The notes under the pieces are model-generated. The model did no database searches. It was given only the letters and a program-made list of their open reading frames with translations, and was not told the DNA's origin. The position numbers were made by a program, and so were the translations under genes. Source: Ramazzottius varieornatus (Eukaryota > Tardigrada > Eutardigrada > Parachela > Ramazzottiidae). From it: a stretch of 64,000 nucleotides of DNA. Below are positions 22,225 to 34,044 of this stretch, piece after piece (within the stretch, counting starts at the first letter, position 1; every line of letters begins with the position of its first letter). The stretch lies in assembly GCA_001949185.1 (NCBI GenBank), contig BDGG01000001.1:5014629-5078628 (forward strand). Reading direction: 5' to 3'.

Positions 22225-25200
22225 ATGAGCTCATTCCAAATGAGCGGCAGTAGCGACTGCAAGTATGTTGTGCCCACCCAAAGCGAAACCTTCCATCAGT
22301 TCGCCACGGGATATGCGCACCATCCGCTGAAATGGACGGATTCGTCGCAGTTCGGGTCGAACACCATTCTGGGGTATTTAGCTTCGCCTATACTTCTGGG
22401 CCAGACGAATCTACTGCGACCAGCCGAAATCAAGGAAGAAGACAACAACGGAATGCTGACGAAGTTCAAGAGAGAAGACGACGGAATCTCCCCGGAGCGC
22501 GAACAGCCCTTGTCTGGTGCTAACTGCCATCAGCATCACCACGACGGAATGGCTTGGGAGGGTCAGACGACGAGTAGCACAGGCAGTGGAAGTCTGGTAG
22601 AATCAGAAGTTACCGCTAACTCCGAGGGAAATATTACACATGGCCGGACAGCTGCTCGCCGTAAACGGTAAGTGTGCGCTGTAGTGGTGTGTATAGTGTC
22701 TGGTCCATTCTCATCACTGGCCTTTCACATTGTACCGTCAAGGGAAATAGGCTGCAGTGACGTATCACGTGACATCACTGCGGATCGATTCCCAGCTGTT
22801 ACAGCTCAAATGCATCACGTGGTGGGAGGGCAGACGCACAGCTGGCAAAGTCAAACATTTCCATACAAGTCGGCAGAAAAGCACTTCTCGCACTTCTTCT
22901 GTTTTTCCAAAACCTTCTTTCCGCCATCATTTGCCTGCCGGTGATTTTTCAAATTCGGGAACGAACGACTTTTTTTGCGATCATTCGGCAAATGGGCCAC
23001 TCAGCCCTTCTGGTAGGATCTGAATCCGCCAATTTTCGAAGAGTTTCTCAGATCTCTAGTCAGAGGCGGTGTGAATCAGTTCATCGGTTTCACGTTGAAA
23101 TTTTGGAAAAACATCATGAGGAAGCTTGAGATGCCCACGTCAGATGTTTGGCCTCCGAACATCCGATCGTTCGATCTAAAGTGAATTACACTGTCGTACC
23201 GCCATATGGTCAGTCGCCTGACTGGTCTATCCGATGGCAGATGACGATGACATCATGAATGGTTCTTTTTAATCGATTCTAGGGGATTATTATTGTGGTA
23301 GTGGGGTGAACGCTTTGCTTGTGTTGGAGTGTCGTGTTACATTGCATGGTAGACGGCATAGTGCATATAGTGAGTAGCTGTGTAAGCAGGGCAGATAGTG
23401 GAGTGTTGAAATCACGGGGTAGCCTCAAAAGCAGTAACCTTCCGCCATATCCAAGTCAAGTCTTTACCCATCGATCGACGATCGAGCTCGTTGTAAGCCT
23501 AGCAGAAAAAAATTGAGGTAGTTGCGATAGCAACACAAGGTCGCTGTACGCGAGGTATTTCGCTCGGGGAGAGAACCGGTTTTTTGACCCTCTATAAGCC
23601 ACTTGAAAAAATGTGCAGCCTTTGCAGGCCCTGTGACTGACTCTCAATAGTCTCCACAACCGTCTTTTGCTGATCAATACAATACTATAGCCTCTAATGA
23701 GAGCTACTCATGAGAAGAAAGATTTGTACTCTTGCCGCCGCACGGCGCACGCCGACCTTCCCTTCGTTCGTCTGCCGTTTTGGCGTTCGCGGGTCTCACA
23801 GGAATTGAGATATCATGTCTCATCCATGTCGACATGAAAAGGCAGTAAAAACCGTGGTGGGCAACGACTAGACCCCACCGCTTCGTCGAATAATACGCCA
23901 ATTACCGGAATTAGATTTCCGCGACACAAATCTCATTGGAGACTGAGAGGAAGCTTTATGACTGTGCATGATATCCAAAGAAACGCTGGGAAAAAATATG
24001 TTGCTCATTTCCTGGTCTTACTAAATTTCTTTTGCAAGAGTAGATGGGGGACAAGGTGATTCACCTTCCATGAAATTTGTGGACTTCGTCATTTCATTAC
24101 ATCTGTTTCATACATCTTCAAGCAGGTTGGGTTCTTCTGGTTCTCAAGGCATCAATAAAATACTTTGATCGCTGATATTTTATTGAGCAGTCAGCTGAAA
24201 GACGAAATGATGGGGGTACGCGGAAAGATTAGCTCAGAGAATGTCAGCAGGGTTCAAGTGTCGAACAGATACAGGTTGACGCGCGCGTACCCTGTACCGC
24301 GGCTCGCGTCTGCGTCATGTGGACTCCGGCAGACCTGAGCACCCTACTTTTGACGTTTGAGCAGTGGGAGGCATCATAAACCCCGAAAAGGTCTTCAAGG
24401 TCCTCCCCATCGCCCTGCAGAAAACTTAGCTGAAGTGCCAGGCGCGGGAACTTCCTCCTCAAACAGACTTTCGACAGGGAAGCAGCTAACTGGGACAGTG
24501 GATCGATTGCGACGAGTGGGTCGCTGACGTCAACGCGAGACTCTACCGTACCCATCGAGCGTACTCCTGCTGAGCTGTGATTCATCACGCAGCTCGCACG
24601 TGATGACGTGTCTCGGCGTACACGTCATGCGTATAAAGGTGCAGGAATGCGGATCCGCCCAACGTACGACGTGAGAAGTCTCGCTTGATCGATCGTTTCG
24701 CAATGGACCATCAGCTGTCTCGTCTTCTCATTGGCTGACACTCAACACAGCCTCGACAGTGCGCATCGTCAGTACCGCCCTGTACTTGCACTAATACGTT
24801 TGTGCATGCGCGGCGGCCAGATTTGCACACCGCACACGTCTATGTGGCCGAAGCCGAGCAGCTGTTCGACATCTTTTCGGCGGTTCTTTTTTCGCAATCG
24901 CGTCCTTCGAAGGACTGCACAGCTGACGAACAGCTGACTCTCTTCTTACGCCATTTCCGGTGGACTAGATCGCTTTTCGACGTCGTCAACGATCTTCCAC
25001 CTGGACTACACTATCCCTGGATCTTGTGGAAGGCTTGTCTTTACAGGTTAGCGATGCCACGACGGCAAAAGGCCGTTACGCAAGAGGAAGAGGAGACGCC
25101 TGCTGAGGAGATGGAACCTGAAGGAGAAGAATATTCTGGAGAGGTCGACGAAGCTACTAGCAGTCCAGAAGAGGAATCGCCGATGTCCGGCGAAGGTGAT

Positions 25201-27713
25201 GGAAGCTATTCGCTGTCGCAGTCAACGTCTAGCTACCCGCAGGAAGCAATGAGTGGGGCCAGGCGTCGGAGCAAGTCAGCTGGGGGAAGGTAATGCGTAA
25301 TCAACATCGATGATGAAATGTCTGCGCCGTCTTATCGCAGTTGTAGAGGGGAGAAAGCCCTGGCGAGGAGCGTCAGCTGACGACATGGACGCAGAGAGTG
25401 TCTGTGTAATCTCCGTTCGATTTTAAGCGAAAGAGTCTGTCCTATGCGGGGGAAAATGGAGCACGAGAAATGCTACGACTTGAGGCTTATTGATTTGTGA
25501 TGGACCTGATGGTGGCGTCAGCTGACGCGGTGTGTGTAGTGAGTCAGGCTGGTCTATTGAACTGTCTCGATTGATGTTTGTGTCCCTTGAGCGTTACGAA
25601 ACGTCTGGATTGTACCGTAGGATTTACTTGAATGATAGAGGGAGATGTTGATGGCGCCGTGGGATGTTTGAGTTAGAACTCTGAAAAAGAGAATGGACCA
25701 GTTGTAGAAATTAATATTGTGCGCAGAAACATGTTAACGTACCGTGTTTGTTGTGATTTCAGGGGGACGGGTGGTGGAAGGAAAGGCTCGCAGGCATCGC
25801 AGCAGCAACAGATGGTCCATGCTGAATCTCCCGATGGTTCACAGCCCATCGACAAGAAGCAACGCCGGGAGATCGCCAACAACAACGAACGTCGCCGCAT
25901 GCAGTGCATCAACAATGGCTTCTCCACACTCCAAGGCATCCTACCCAGACACTTTACCAAACGTGGTGAAAAGATGAGCAAGGTACGAAACCAGGAAGAT
26001 ACAGGGAAATAAAACCAAAGTCGGAACGCGAATGAATGGCCGTCTGTTCGGCAATCAACTGATCAGATCGCCAGTCTGACATCACGAATGTGGCAGTGTT
26101 CATGTCTGCTGTGTTCATGTCATGCTCGAACTGATGTCAAAGCGCGACAGACTTGCGCTTGGAGCTTCCGGCTGTGGATCTACGACCGTCTTAGAATCGG
26201 TCTCTATGCCGTGGTTTTTGGTTTTCTTTGATGTTTATGCTTCTCTTGTGCTTTTTTTAAGGCGGCAGTCTTACAGTGCACTGTCGAATACATCCAGAAA
26301 CTGGAAGCGGAGAACATCAAACTGAAACGCACCAATACGTCGCTTCTGCATAAAATCAACGGCACTGTCCCAACCGAAGGTATGTAAATCCCAAATATCA
26401 GACAGATGATACTGATACAAGATCGTAAAGTGGAGCTTCACAAAATAGAGTAATTCGTATGAAATTTCGACATTTGAAAAGGAAATTCTTGTTGTGGACT
26501 AACCTTATTGATATCAGTGCACTATCGTTTGCATATTGTGAACATCGATTTTACTAAGCGAATCATGTGATTTTGACGTGGGACTGTTATGGTAGAAGAG
26601 ACTGCAGTTCCTGAGGTCGTCGTCAAGCCAGAAGAAGACGTGGAAGAGATGGAAAGCAAGGAAGAATCGCCCCAGCCAGCCGGCACAGTTCAGCTGGATG
26701 TCCACCAACTGGTCAACCTGACCGAACACTGGCGTCGAAAGTGCCAGCATGAACGCGCTGTCCGCACGGAGATCGAGCAGAAACTAAGAGGTGTGCTGAG
26801 CGACATGCAGTCCTGTCCTGCCCAAACCTGCAACCTCCGCAGCCAAGACTACCTCGCGTCTCTCCCTGCCAGCAGTCCCAGCGAGGCAGCGGACCCTGAC
26901 CCCAACTATGACTCCATCATCGCCCTACCTCAACACACGCACAACGCCACAGTCTTCACCCTCGAAACCTCTCAAGGTACGACCATTAAATAAATCAGCG
27001 TTGTCGATAGAAGGAAAAAGGGAGTTGAGAGCTCGGCAAACAAACTTAATCAGATCGACTTCCCAAGTGGCGTACTTTTCTGGTAGTATTGTCTGGGAGC
27101 GTGCGCCACTTGGAGAAACGATCTGGTCGAATTTGTCTCGCGAGCTCCCCTGGGACAACAACCAAAACATACTCAAATCAAGATAAAATAAAGAGTATTT
27201 TGAGTGTTTAAGACAAATTATCCCAGCGAACTGCGGAATATGCTCACACTTGTGCGAGAGGGAAGAGTTTAAAAGGTAGCAGAAATGGATTGTAATATGC
27301 TGTTTGTATTTTTAGGGGAAAAGCGGAAGAACCCTCTGCGTTGTCCGTGTGGAAGTCCAGCCTGCAATGTCCTGGTTTGCTACCAGGCGAACCAGACCAG
27401 TAAGAAAGGCAAAGGCGGTCGAAAGCCCAGAAATACCAAGCGTTCAAGAGCCGAAGCCACCAAAGCTTTCTCCAGCCCTGTGAAAGGTGAAAGGGAGACG
27501 GATATGCACGGCTTTCAGATTCTGATGGAAGCCATCAACCACACCCAGCAGGAATGTAACCGAAGTGACTCTGGCTGTTCAGAAGAAACCTTCGAATCGA
27601 CAGAGCCACCAAAGAAACGCAGTAAAGCAGCGGTCATTCCCGAGGAAGAGAATGAAAGTAGTCCCTCACAGGAAACACCCGAAGAAGATGACGAGGAAGG
27701 CTCTTCGGCTTGA
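22225..27713 (+). CDS. TFAP4: bHLH-leucine-zipper transcription factor AP-4
   Basis: DNA-binding regulator that acts as a homodimer on CAGCTG E-boxes. Exons: 1A 22225-22667, 2 25763-25982, 3 26262-26379, 4 about 26608-26976, 5 27316-27713, all phase-consistent. Exon 2 carries the basic and first helical part (RREIANNNERRRMQCINNGF, close to vertebrate AP-4 RREIANSNERRRMQSINAGF); exon 3 carries the second helix and zipper start (AAVLQCTVEYIQKLEAENIK). Exon 4 holds the second AP-4-type heptad block (LTEHWRRKCQHERAVRTEIE). Exon 5 is acidic and Ser-rich, with a Cys-rich patch CPCGSPACNVLVC. A second first exon (ATG 25054, ending 25289) joins exon 2 in the same phase and would give an acidic N-terminus. 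The loop between the helices is longer than in vertebrates. Confidence 0.93.
24631..24640 (+). promoter_or_regulatory. Candidate TATA box for the alternative TFAP4 transcript
   Basis: gtataaaggt lies about 420 bases upstream of the second in-frame first ATG (25054), preceded by CACGTG and two TGACG words. A TCTTTACAG just before 25047 could also make the 25054 exon a second exon behind a non-coding leader. Confidence 0.4.
25054..25289 (+). CDS. TFAP4: Alternative first coding exon of TFAP4
   Basis: Starts MPRRQKAVTQEEEETPAEEM and continues as a Glu/Ser-rich stretch ending SGARRRSKSAGGR at a GTAATG donor in phase 2, the same phase as exon 1A, so it splices to 25763 and into the bHLH domain. 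The frame is open further upstream to an ATG at 24802, which would add 84 residues. Using this exon would replace the exon-1A N-terminus (a His/Ser-rich segment) by an acidic one. Confidence 0.55.
27051..27125. repeat. Short inverted-repeat element in TFAP4 intron 4
   Basis: Arms cagatcgacttcccaagtgg and the complement of ccacttggagaaacgatctg pair with few mismatches over about 25 bp. A related element is found at 50700-50781. Confidence 0.6.
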
Positions 27714-29666
27714 AAAAGTGAAAGAAAATGAAAGATCTATAATTTAAAACTTAATTTATCTTTTTTATAAAACCTTTGCTGCTTTGTTCAATATTGCACA
27801 ATACTTTGCGCGCTTGATTTGATGCATTCGCCAATTTCGTACTATATGGAAATCCTACAGTGGTTTGGTGGGTTTTTGTGCGGGGATGAAAAGTCTTCTC
27901 AGTTATTCTTGGCAACTATGTTCACACACGTACCTATCCGCTCCCCTTTCTTCTTCTGCTACTGGAAATGCACCGTTGGTGATCTACTGTTGTTCCACTT
28001 TGTACTAGTATGAAACAATGATTTTTCGATGCTTGTCATTTCTGTCTTTTACTGATCAACGTTGCGCTTGGATCTTTGTGGTAATCTTGAGTGTTCTGCG
28101 CTGTGTACTATTTTTCGCCTGTTTTGAGTGCTGTTCCGCCCTCATTTTCTGATCCTTCAAACTCCTCTTGAAGTAAAACTCTCGCTCATACCACATATGG
28201 TGTGTGACTTTGTGCAAACTGTATACGAACACCAGAAGCTATGCAGGGTCCTCCCAGGAAACCATTTTCGGAATAAACAGAGTACATATGGTTGACGGTT
28301 TCGTATGTGATCCGCTGCGATGGATGCTTGCCAGTTGTTTACCGCGATGACAGGTGAGCATCCTGATCTTTTGACGTGGCAATGCACCAGGCAGAAACTT
28401 TCTATACGAAATCAACAGTCAACAGAAACCGTAATATTCGATAAACTTCCGCAACGAACTGCATACGTAGCTTCGGGGTTCTTGAGCAAAAACCCCAGCG
28501 TCCAGCTTTGGAAAACATGCCGGTAACCGGAACCGGAGTGTGACGTGATGGTTTTCACATCGCAGCCGGAAACCGCATTGAGCGGTGCATCTCATAACGA
28601 TCACCCGGGTTCAACGGAGATCCAGGCACCACGCTAAGATGTTCTCTATAAGAAGACACCTTCCGTGCAGTTTAATCCTTCCCCAACTCAGTGTCCTTCT
28701 ACGACACAACTTCTACTCCTGTTAACTGCTTGGAACCCAGCCATGATGTCTTTGATGTCATGTCACCTGAGGCAAACTTCTTCGCTCGATGGACGCATTT
28801 AACATATATGGACCATCCAAGCATCTCCGTTCTTCTTTTCGCTGCCGCCGGTAGCGAAACAGGATGTCCGTCAGCGAAGCGTGGCTGTTTACTTGCAGTT
28901 TTGCACGTTAGGTTTTCGCTGACAGGCATCCGCACCAGCTGCAAGCGGCACCCGGAAGGGAGAATGCAGGGTCAAATGAATATCGTCGACCGAGTGAAGA
29001 AGGGTTTGCTTGGGGCAGCAGTCTTCTGCACGGCACTTTTCTCACAGAGCGCAGCAGCGGATAGGCTCGGTACAGCGATGAGTACTCCGTAGAAGAACCC
29101 ATCGGTTTCTCCGAGAATGAAACGCCAAACCGGGGGGCGCGGAAATGTGAAGTGTCTTCCTGTATCCTGCCAAATGTGTGGTTGTCTGCCGGGAAATTGC
29201 GGAGCCTGGTGCAAGAAGTGTGGAGCTACTGAAGATCTCGGAACCTCCCGGAATATCCCCAAAGGACCCTAATTCATCGTAACCATGCAGCAAAGACATC
29301 ATTACGCTAGACGAGCAAAGATTTTGGCTGGCTGTTCTAATCCGGGCATTATTCGGCGAAATCTTCCTGCTGGCACGATGGCGTTGCTTTACCAGGATAT
29401 TTCTTCTGTACAGGCGCCTGCCCGAAATGTTGGCATGGACAAAAATGTGGGCAGCGGAGCAAAATCGGCGCTGTTGAGATTGATCTAATTGATTGGTCGA
29501 CTTCAGCTGGACCGTGCCGCTTTCGCTCCGTGGCCCATTCTTGTCCATGCCCACATTTAGGGCAGGCGCGTGTATGTATACGTTCACTAAACACTGCCAA
29601 CTTAAAACATGAAAAGAGGCTTCCGGATTCGACCGAATGACAGCCGTCACACAGTTTACGTCTAGA
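27714..29666. other. Intergenic region with a possible small secreted Cys-rich gene
   Basis: Nothing firm between TFAP4 and PACRG. On the plus strand 28976 starts MNIVDRVKKGLLGAAVFCTA, followed by LFSQSAAA, which reads as a good signal peptide. Downstream frames at 29143-29240 (CQMCGCLPGNCGAWCKKCGA) and after a clean TTCTGTACAG acceptor at 29414 (ACPKCWHGQKCGQ) are Cys-rich. A phase-consistent splice joining these pieces was not found, so this is a suspicion, not a gene model. Confidence 0.25.
29414..29569. repeat. Inverted repeat flanking a Cys-rich coding motif
   Basis: The left arm gcgcctgcccgaaatgttgg with catggacaa and the complement of the right arm gcgcctgccctaaatgtggg with catggacaa agree over about 38 bp with few mismatches. 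Because the arms are inverted, both strands encode a CPKC-x-HGQ peptide. Confidence 0.65.
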
Positions 29667-30901
29667 TCAGTTGAGGAGACACGATTCATAAGTGGGTATC
29701 ATGTATTTAATGTTGATAAAAGCATCTTCTCCACCGTGACGCTCCAGCAGCTCCAGAGTCTCGTTGATCTACGAGGAAGAAAAACAATGTAACCAACGTA
29801 ACTCATATGACAGGCATGATGGAGAACTTATCTCTGGAACACAGTACGTACCAAGTCTCCAAGATTTTCCCGTTGCTGCTGACTGCAAACGAAAGACACT
29901 CCGGTTAATGTATACTCGAGGACCGGACGTGGTTGCCGCTTCTTACCTATATTCGATCCCGTCGCCAAGATTTGCTGCAAGAATAAACACCCTCTGTAAC
30001 GCAAACCACAACGAGTAAACAGCAGTTGAGTGAAAGAGGAAACTCGCACCGTTTTTGAACTTGAAGATATTGAAAGTGGGTAAGAGTTGACGGTAGTAGG
30101 GTACTAAAGCCTCGCCACAAAGATCACAGCAGAGGATGAGGTGCTGAAGAACCTTCAGCGTCGTACACATAACTTGTTGATTATGCGTTATTAAAGCTCC
30201 TGAAAGCAGATGAAAATGGAATTTTAGTAATACATGGCCCATCGATCAGTTTTCCGTGACAGAGAAGTCGAGGCTTACTTTTTAGCGGCATAATAAGCTG
30301 GGGTACAACAGGCAAGATCAAAGGGCCGCCATGCTCAAGTAGGTCGTGGGTTCCTTGTCGCGCGAAAAACTCGTAAGGATGCGTCGTTTCCCGCAGTCCC
30401 TCAAAAAAGAGGGGCAGATAGTGGTGATAGTCAATCTTGTCCAGCGGAATCTACGAGAAGAAAGTAGGCGGTACAGTAGTCGACAGGGAACGAAGTCCAA
30501 ACGATGTCGGAACGATATCCAAAGACTTCGTTAACAGAAAACTCTGCTCGTACTTTCCAGGCTATCCTGTTGCCTCTCGCTGTGTGCTCCAAGGCGATAG
30601 GAAAGTCTCCTCGCTCGTAGAACTTCTTGAAGACGGTGGTGGCGATGGGGCGCGGCTTGAAGATGCCAGTGATGGTAGGTAACGCTACCTTCAGCACAAA
30701 TTGAAGAATACTGTAACGATGAGAACCCCAGAGTCTGATCGGTGATGGTAGCAAAGTGAGGCTTACCTGGACATTATTCTGGCGACTTTGTGTGGAAAAG
30801 CCGGGAACGATGCGTTTGTGGGCCTGTTTGGCTTTTGCTGCTTTGTCGTTGATGCTCTTAACTCCGCGAGTATCGTAGAAGACCTGTTTCTCCTTCTTCA
30901 T
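29667..30901 (-). CDS. PACRG: Parkin co-regulated gene protein
   Basis: Axonemal protein that bridges the A- and B-tubules of ciliary doublets with FAP20. Seven exons in phase: 30767-30901, 30554-30688, 30279-30450, 30050-30199, 29947-29974, 29852-29882 and 29667-29768. The product (about 210 residues) follows the family from end to end: [110 protein letters not shown]. Residues are strongly conserved and no defect is seen. Exons 5 and 6 are tiny (28 and 31 bases). In an animal without general motile cilia it would be expected in sperm. The usual PACRG partner gene parkin is not next to it. Confidence 0.95.
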
Positions 30902-31905
30902 AGCACGTCCCGAAGAACAGTCACACAGTGGCTTTGAACATCAACTTAAGGAATCGAATAAGCGACTCTCCTTAAAGCTCCATGCAAAATTAAAGGTCGA
31001 GAATATGCAGTTTCCGCTCAGAATACAACAAAATATGAATCTTCCTGCGACTTCCGGCAGAATCCTAATCACGAAACAGCCATCTGTAAGGCGAAGTGGA
31101 ATATGGTGGTTGCTCGTGCTTGGATGCGAATATCCAGAGTGCAGGATGTGATGGAGGTATTGCTGAAGGGGCTAGTTGTAGTGAGCGGAAACCGGTTGTA
31201 GACTTGTGACTTTTGTTGCTGTTATCAAGGACACTCAACTCGACCTGTTGGATACTACAAACACAAAGTAGCAGTCCGCGCTGGACGTCCAAACTGACCA
31301 CTCAGCCCCGGGTAACTACAGCAACTGGTCCGAACTAGTCATCCGAATCTTGCAGATCAGGGCTCAAAGCCTGCTCATGATTACGACGTGCGAACTGGGA
31401 GGTCCATCACGGCCCAGGTGCGCGATGTCATGTGGGTGGGTCCAGGAGTAGAGCTGGCCTGTGGCTTCTTCGTAGCCGTCCGTCGTCTGAGTCGGGCAGT
31501 CCCTGTACAGCTTCGATACACTCATTCTGAGCAAACCTGTAAAGCAGCGAATACAGCATCGCCGCATCGGATTCAGAGAAAGGCAAGGCAACAGAATAAT
31601 ATCCAACTTCCGTCGGAACTCGTAAGTCTATAAAATTTCGACCCTTAAATCCCTCGAGGTCCCCGTGGCCATACTGAGCTGTGCCGGTCTCTCCAACGCT
31701 GGGGCTTGAAGGCTGTGTCCGACACACACCATGGTCCATGAATAGTTCCCCCCCCGGGGCTCTGGCAACGCTGAACTTTCCTTCTGGCCTTGTTGACGTT
31801 TCATTCTGATTAATTTATATTCTTCCCGTCTCTTCGTGGTGGTGTTTCTTTGTTGCTGTCTCATACAACGGCGGCGGGATTATAATCCAAGGGACCGACA
31901 CCATC
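30902..31905. other. Intergenic between PACRG and the KDEL receptor
   Basis: The two genes diverge. Frames on the minus strand at 31428-31739 and 31628-31864 are open but match nothing recognised. Presumed promoter region for both genes. Confidence 0.4.
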
Positions 31906-33192
31906 ATGAATATCTTTCGGTTATTGGGAGACATCTGCCACTTGGTGGCTATCATCGTTTTGCTCTTGAAGATCTGGAAGACACGATCGTGTGCAGGCAA
32001 GTGACGTCAACATGCTTCATAGTGTGAAGAGGGCTGTCACGTGAAACCGTATTATAAGTATATGGTCACGGGGTTTCCCTGCGCCACTTCATTGCAGTAA
32101 AACGGCTCTTGCTGGTATTTTCCGCCGGTCGATCATGGTGTAATTTTGCAGGTATCTCCGGGAAGAGTCAGATCCTGTTTGCTCTGGTTTACACTACACG
32201 ATACGTGGATCTCTTCTTCACCTATGTGTCGCTGTACAACTCTGTGATGAAAGTCATCTTCTTGGCCTCATCCTATGCCACGCTGTATCTCATTTACGTC
32301 AAGTTCAAGGTATTGGTCGCCTTACCTTTTTCGCTTCTTTCCTCCTACTGGAACCGTTACAACTCTCTTGCAGGCTACTTATGACTTCAACCACGACACG
32401 TTTCGCATTGAGTTCCTGCTGATTCCCTGTGTCATCTTGTCCTTGTTGATCACCCACGATTATTCCCCAGTCGAGGTAAGGCAATCAACAATCAGGCTGC
32501 GATTACACCCAGAGGCCAGTGGGAATAGAAACCAAGGTAGAATCGGTATGACGTGTAGCTGGAAGTTCCAACTGAAACAGCAATCGATGCAGCCTGATTT
32601 CTACTCGTCCAAGCAACACGTATAGGCCGGACTTTCTTAAATCAACTGTTGACGTCACCGCTGTTAATGTTGTTCCCATAGGCAGAATAGCAACACACGT
32701 TGACGTAAACCGTGCGTTTCGGTTTTCTTGGCACCCACTAAGGTTAACCGGGAATGGATATTCTGGATTTTGTCCTTCTGTCTGGGCATAACTCTTGCTT
32801 ACTGGGTTCGTGTTACAGTTGCTGTGGACCTTCTCCATCTATTTGGAAGCGGTAGCCATCTTACCACAGTTGTTTATGGTGAGTAAGACCGGCGAGGCGG
32901 AAACGATCACCAGCCATTACCTCTTTGCGTTGGGAGCTTATCGAGCCTTATACATCGTCAACTGGATCTACCGCTACTACACCGAGAGCTTTATCGATGG
33001 CATTGCCGTCGTCGCTGGTATCATCCAGACCATACTCTACGCCGACTTTTTCTATTTATACATCACCAAAGGTAAGTCGACAACGAAAACTGCGATCGCG
33101 TTCCATATCTGCTCCTCCATCACATTATACCCTAACCTTTTCCTTCTTTGTTTGCAGTTCTCAAGGGAAAAGATTTCAAGCTACCGGCATGA
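31906..33192 (+). CDS. KDELR: KDEL receptor (ER lumen protein-retaining receptor)
   Basis: Seven-helix Golgi/ER receptor that binds K/HDEL C-termini and returns escaped ER proteins via COPI. Exons: 31906-31996, 32152-32309, 32374-32475, 32819-33071, 33158-33192, all phase-consistent. The N-terminus [20 protein letters not shown] and blocks [50 protein letters not shown] and the lysine tail [11 protein letters not shown] (COPI-binding) are nearly identical to animal receptors. The length, about 212 residues, is normal. The first intron has a GC donor (cag then gcaagt, 31997) with a normal AG acceptor; any GT alternative breaks the SCAGISGK core. Assignment is certain; which paralogue (KDELR1-3) is not meaningful outside vertebrates. 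Confidence 0.97.
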
Positions 33193-34044
33193 AAAAATAG
33201 GCTGCTAGAAACGAATCGACTATACCACTCGATTTTTTCCGAACTTCTCTGCTTGTCTCTCAAGGTGGAGCTCGAATGACAAGTTCGTGCTAAATTTTTG
33301 ACCCGCGATTTTTTCGAGCTTGTATTTAATCCTTGTTTCATGGGTACGTACTTCGTGGTTTATAAACTATCTCGGGCGTTTCGGAAAGTCTATTTGACTA
33401 CACGAAGTCCCGTACGGATTTTGATTTCTGTGGTCTCGCATGTCAAGAAGGCTCGTACAGAAGTCAGAAGTCGGAACCTCTTAAAGTGAATGAGCATAGC
33501 CTCAAAAACTTAACTTCCATAAGGTTCTGAGCTATCAATCTGGAATCTGCAGATGATAATCCAGTCGGAAATTCAAGACGGTTCAGACCTGGCAGATCAG
33601 TCTTATGAGTTTTGCCTCTTTTTGACGCACGAATACTTGGCGTGGGCGCCACTTGCATCTGACGTTGCCCGACGCTGCCCGACGTTGACCGAGCAATCGC
33701 GCCGACGATTCTCGCTGAATTTATTGCCGGACTTCTGGCGGCAGGCCCAGTTCAGCGATTACGCGGCGAACCAGACGCTACTCGGAACTCTCGAAACCAA
33801 AGAAGCACCAGAGCTTAGTTACCTTCGATTTCTTCTTCGAAGACTCAATCTACAGTCCGTAGATCGTGGCATCTATACTTTATCAACACCTCCGGTTTTG
33901 TTACCGAAAAGTTAGAGCAGCACACAGCTGGTTGGCAACCTTCACACACTGTGAAATGATCAGTAGGTTCGAAACACTGGTACGTCTGTGGCGTTCAACA
34001 GCGGGTAAGGCCCGTCTAGACGCATTGCAAGGTTTCGTGTATGC
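33193..34044. other. No gene recognised
   Basis: A 120-residue plus-strand open frame at 33553-33915 contains no known motif. The stretch is taken as 3' flank of the KDEL receptor and 5' flank of the next gene. Confidence 0.4.

Noticed and set aside
24802..25053. Longer version of TFAP4 exon 1B starting at 24802
   Set aside because: Open and in frame, but the N-terminal 84 residues look like translated leader, and an acceptor-like TCTTTACAG precedes the 25054 ATG; kept only as a possibility.
33553..33915. 120-residue open frame as an extra fucosyltransferase exon
   Set aside because: No resemblance to the anchor or catalytic exons of the neighbouring genes.
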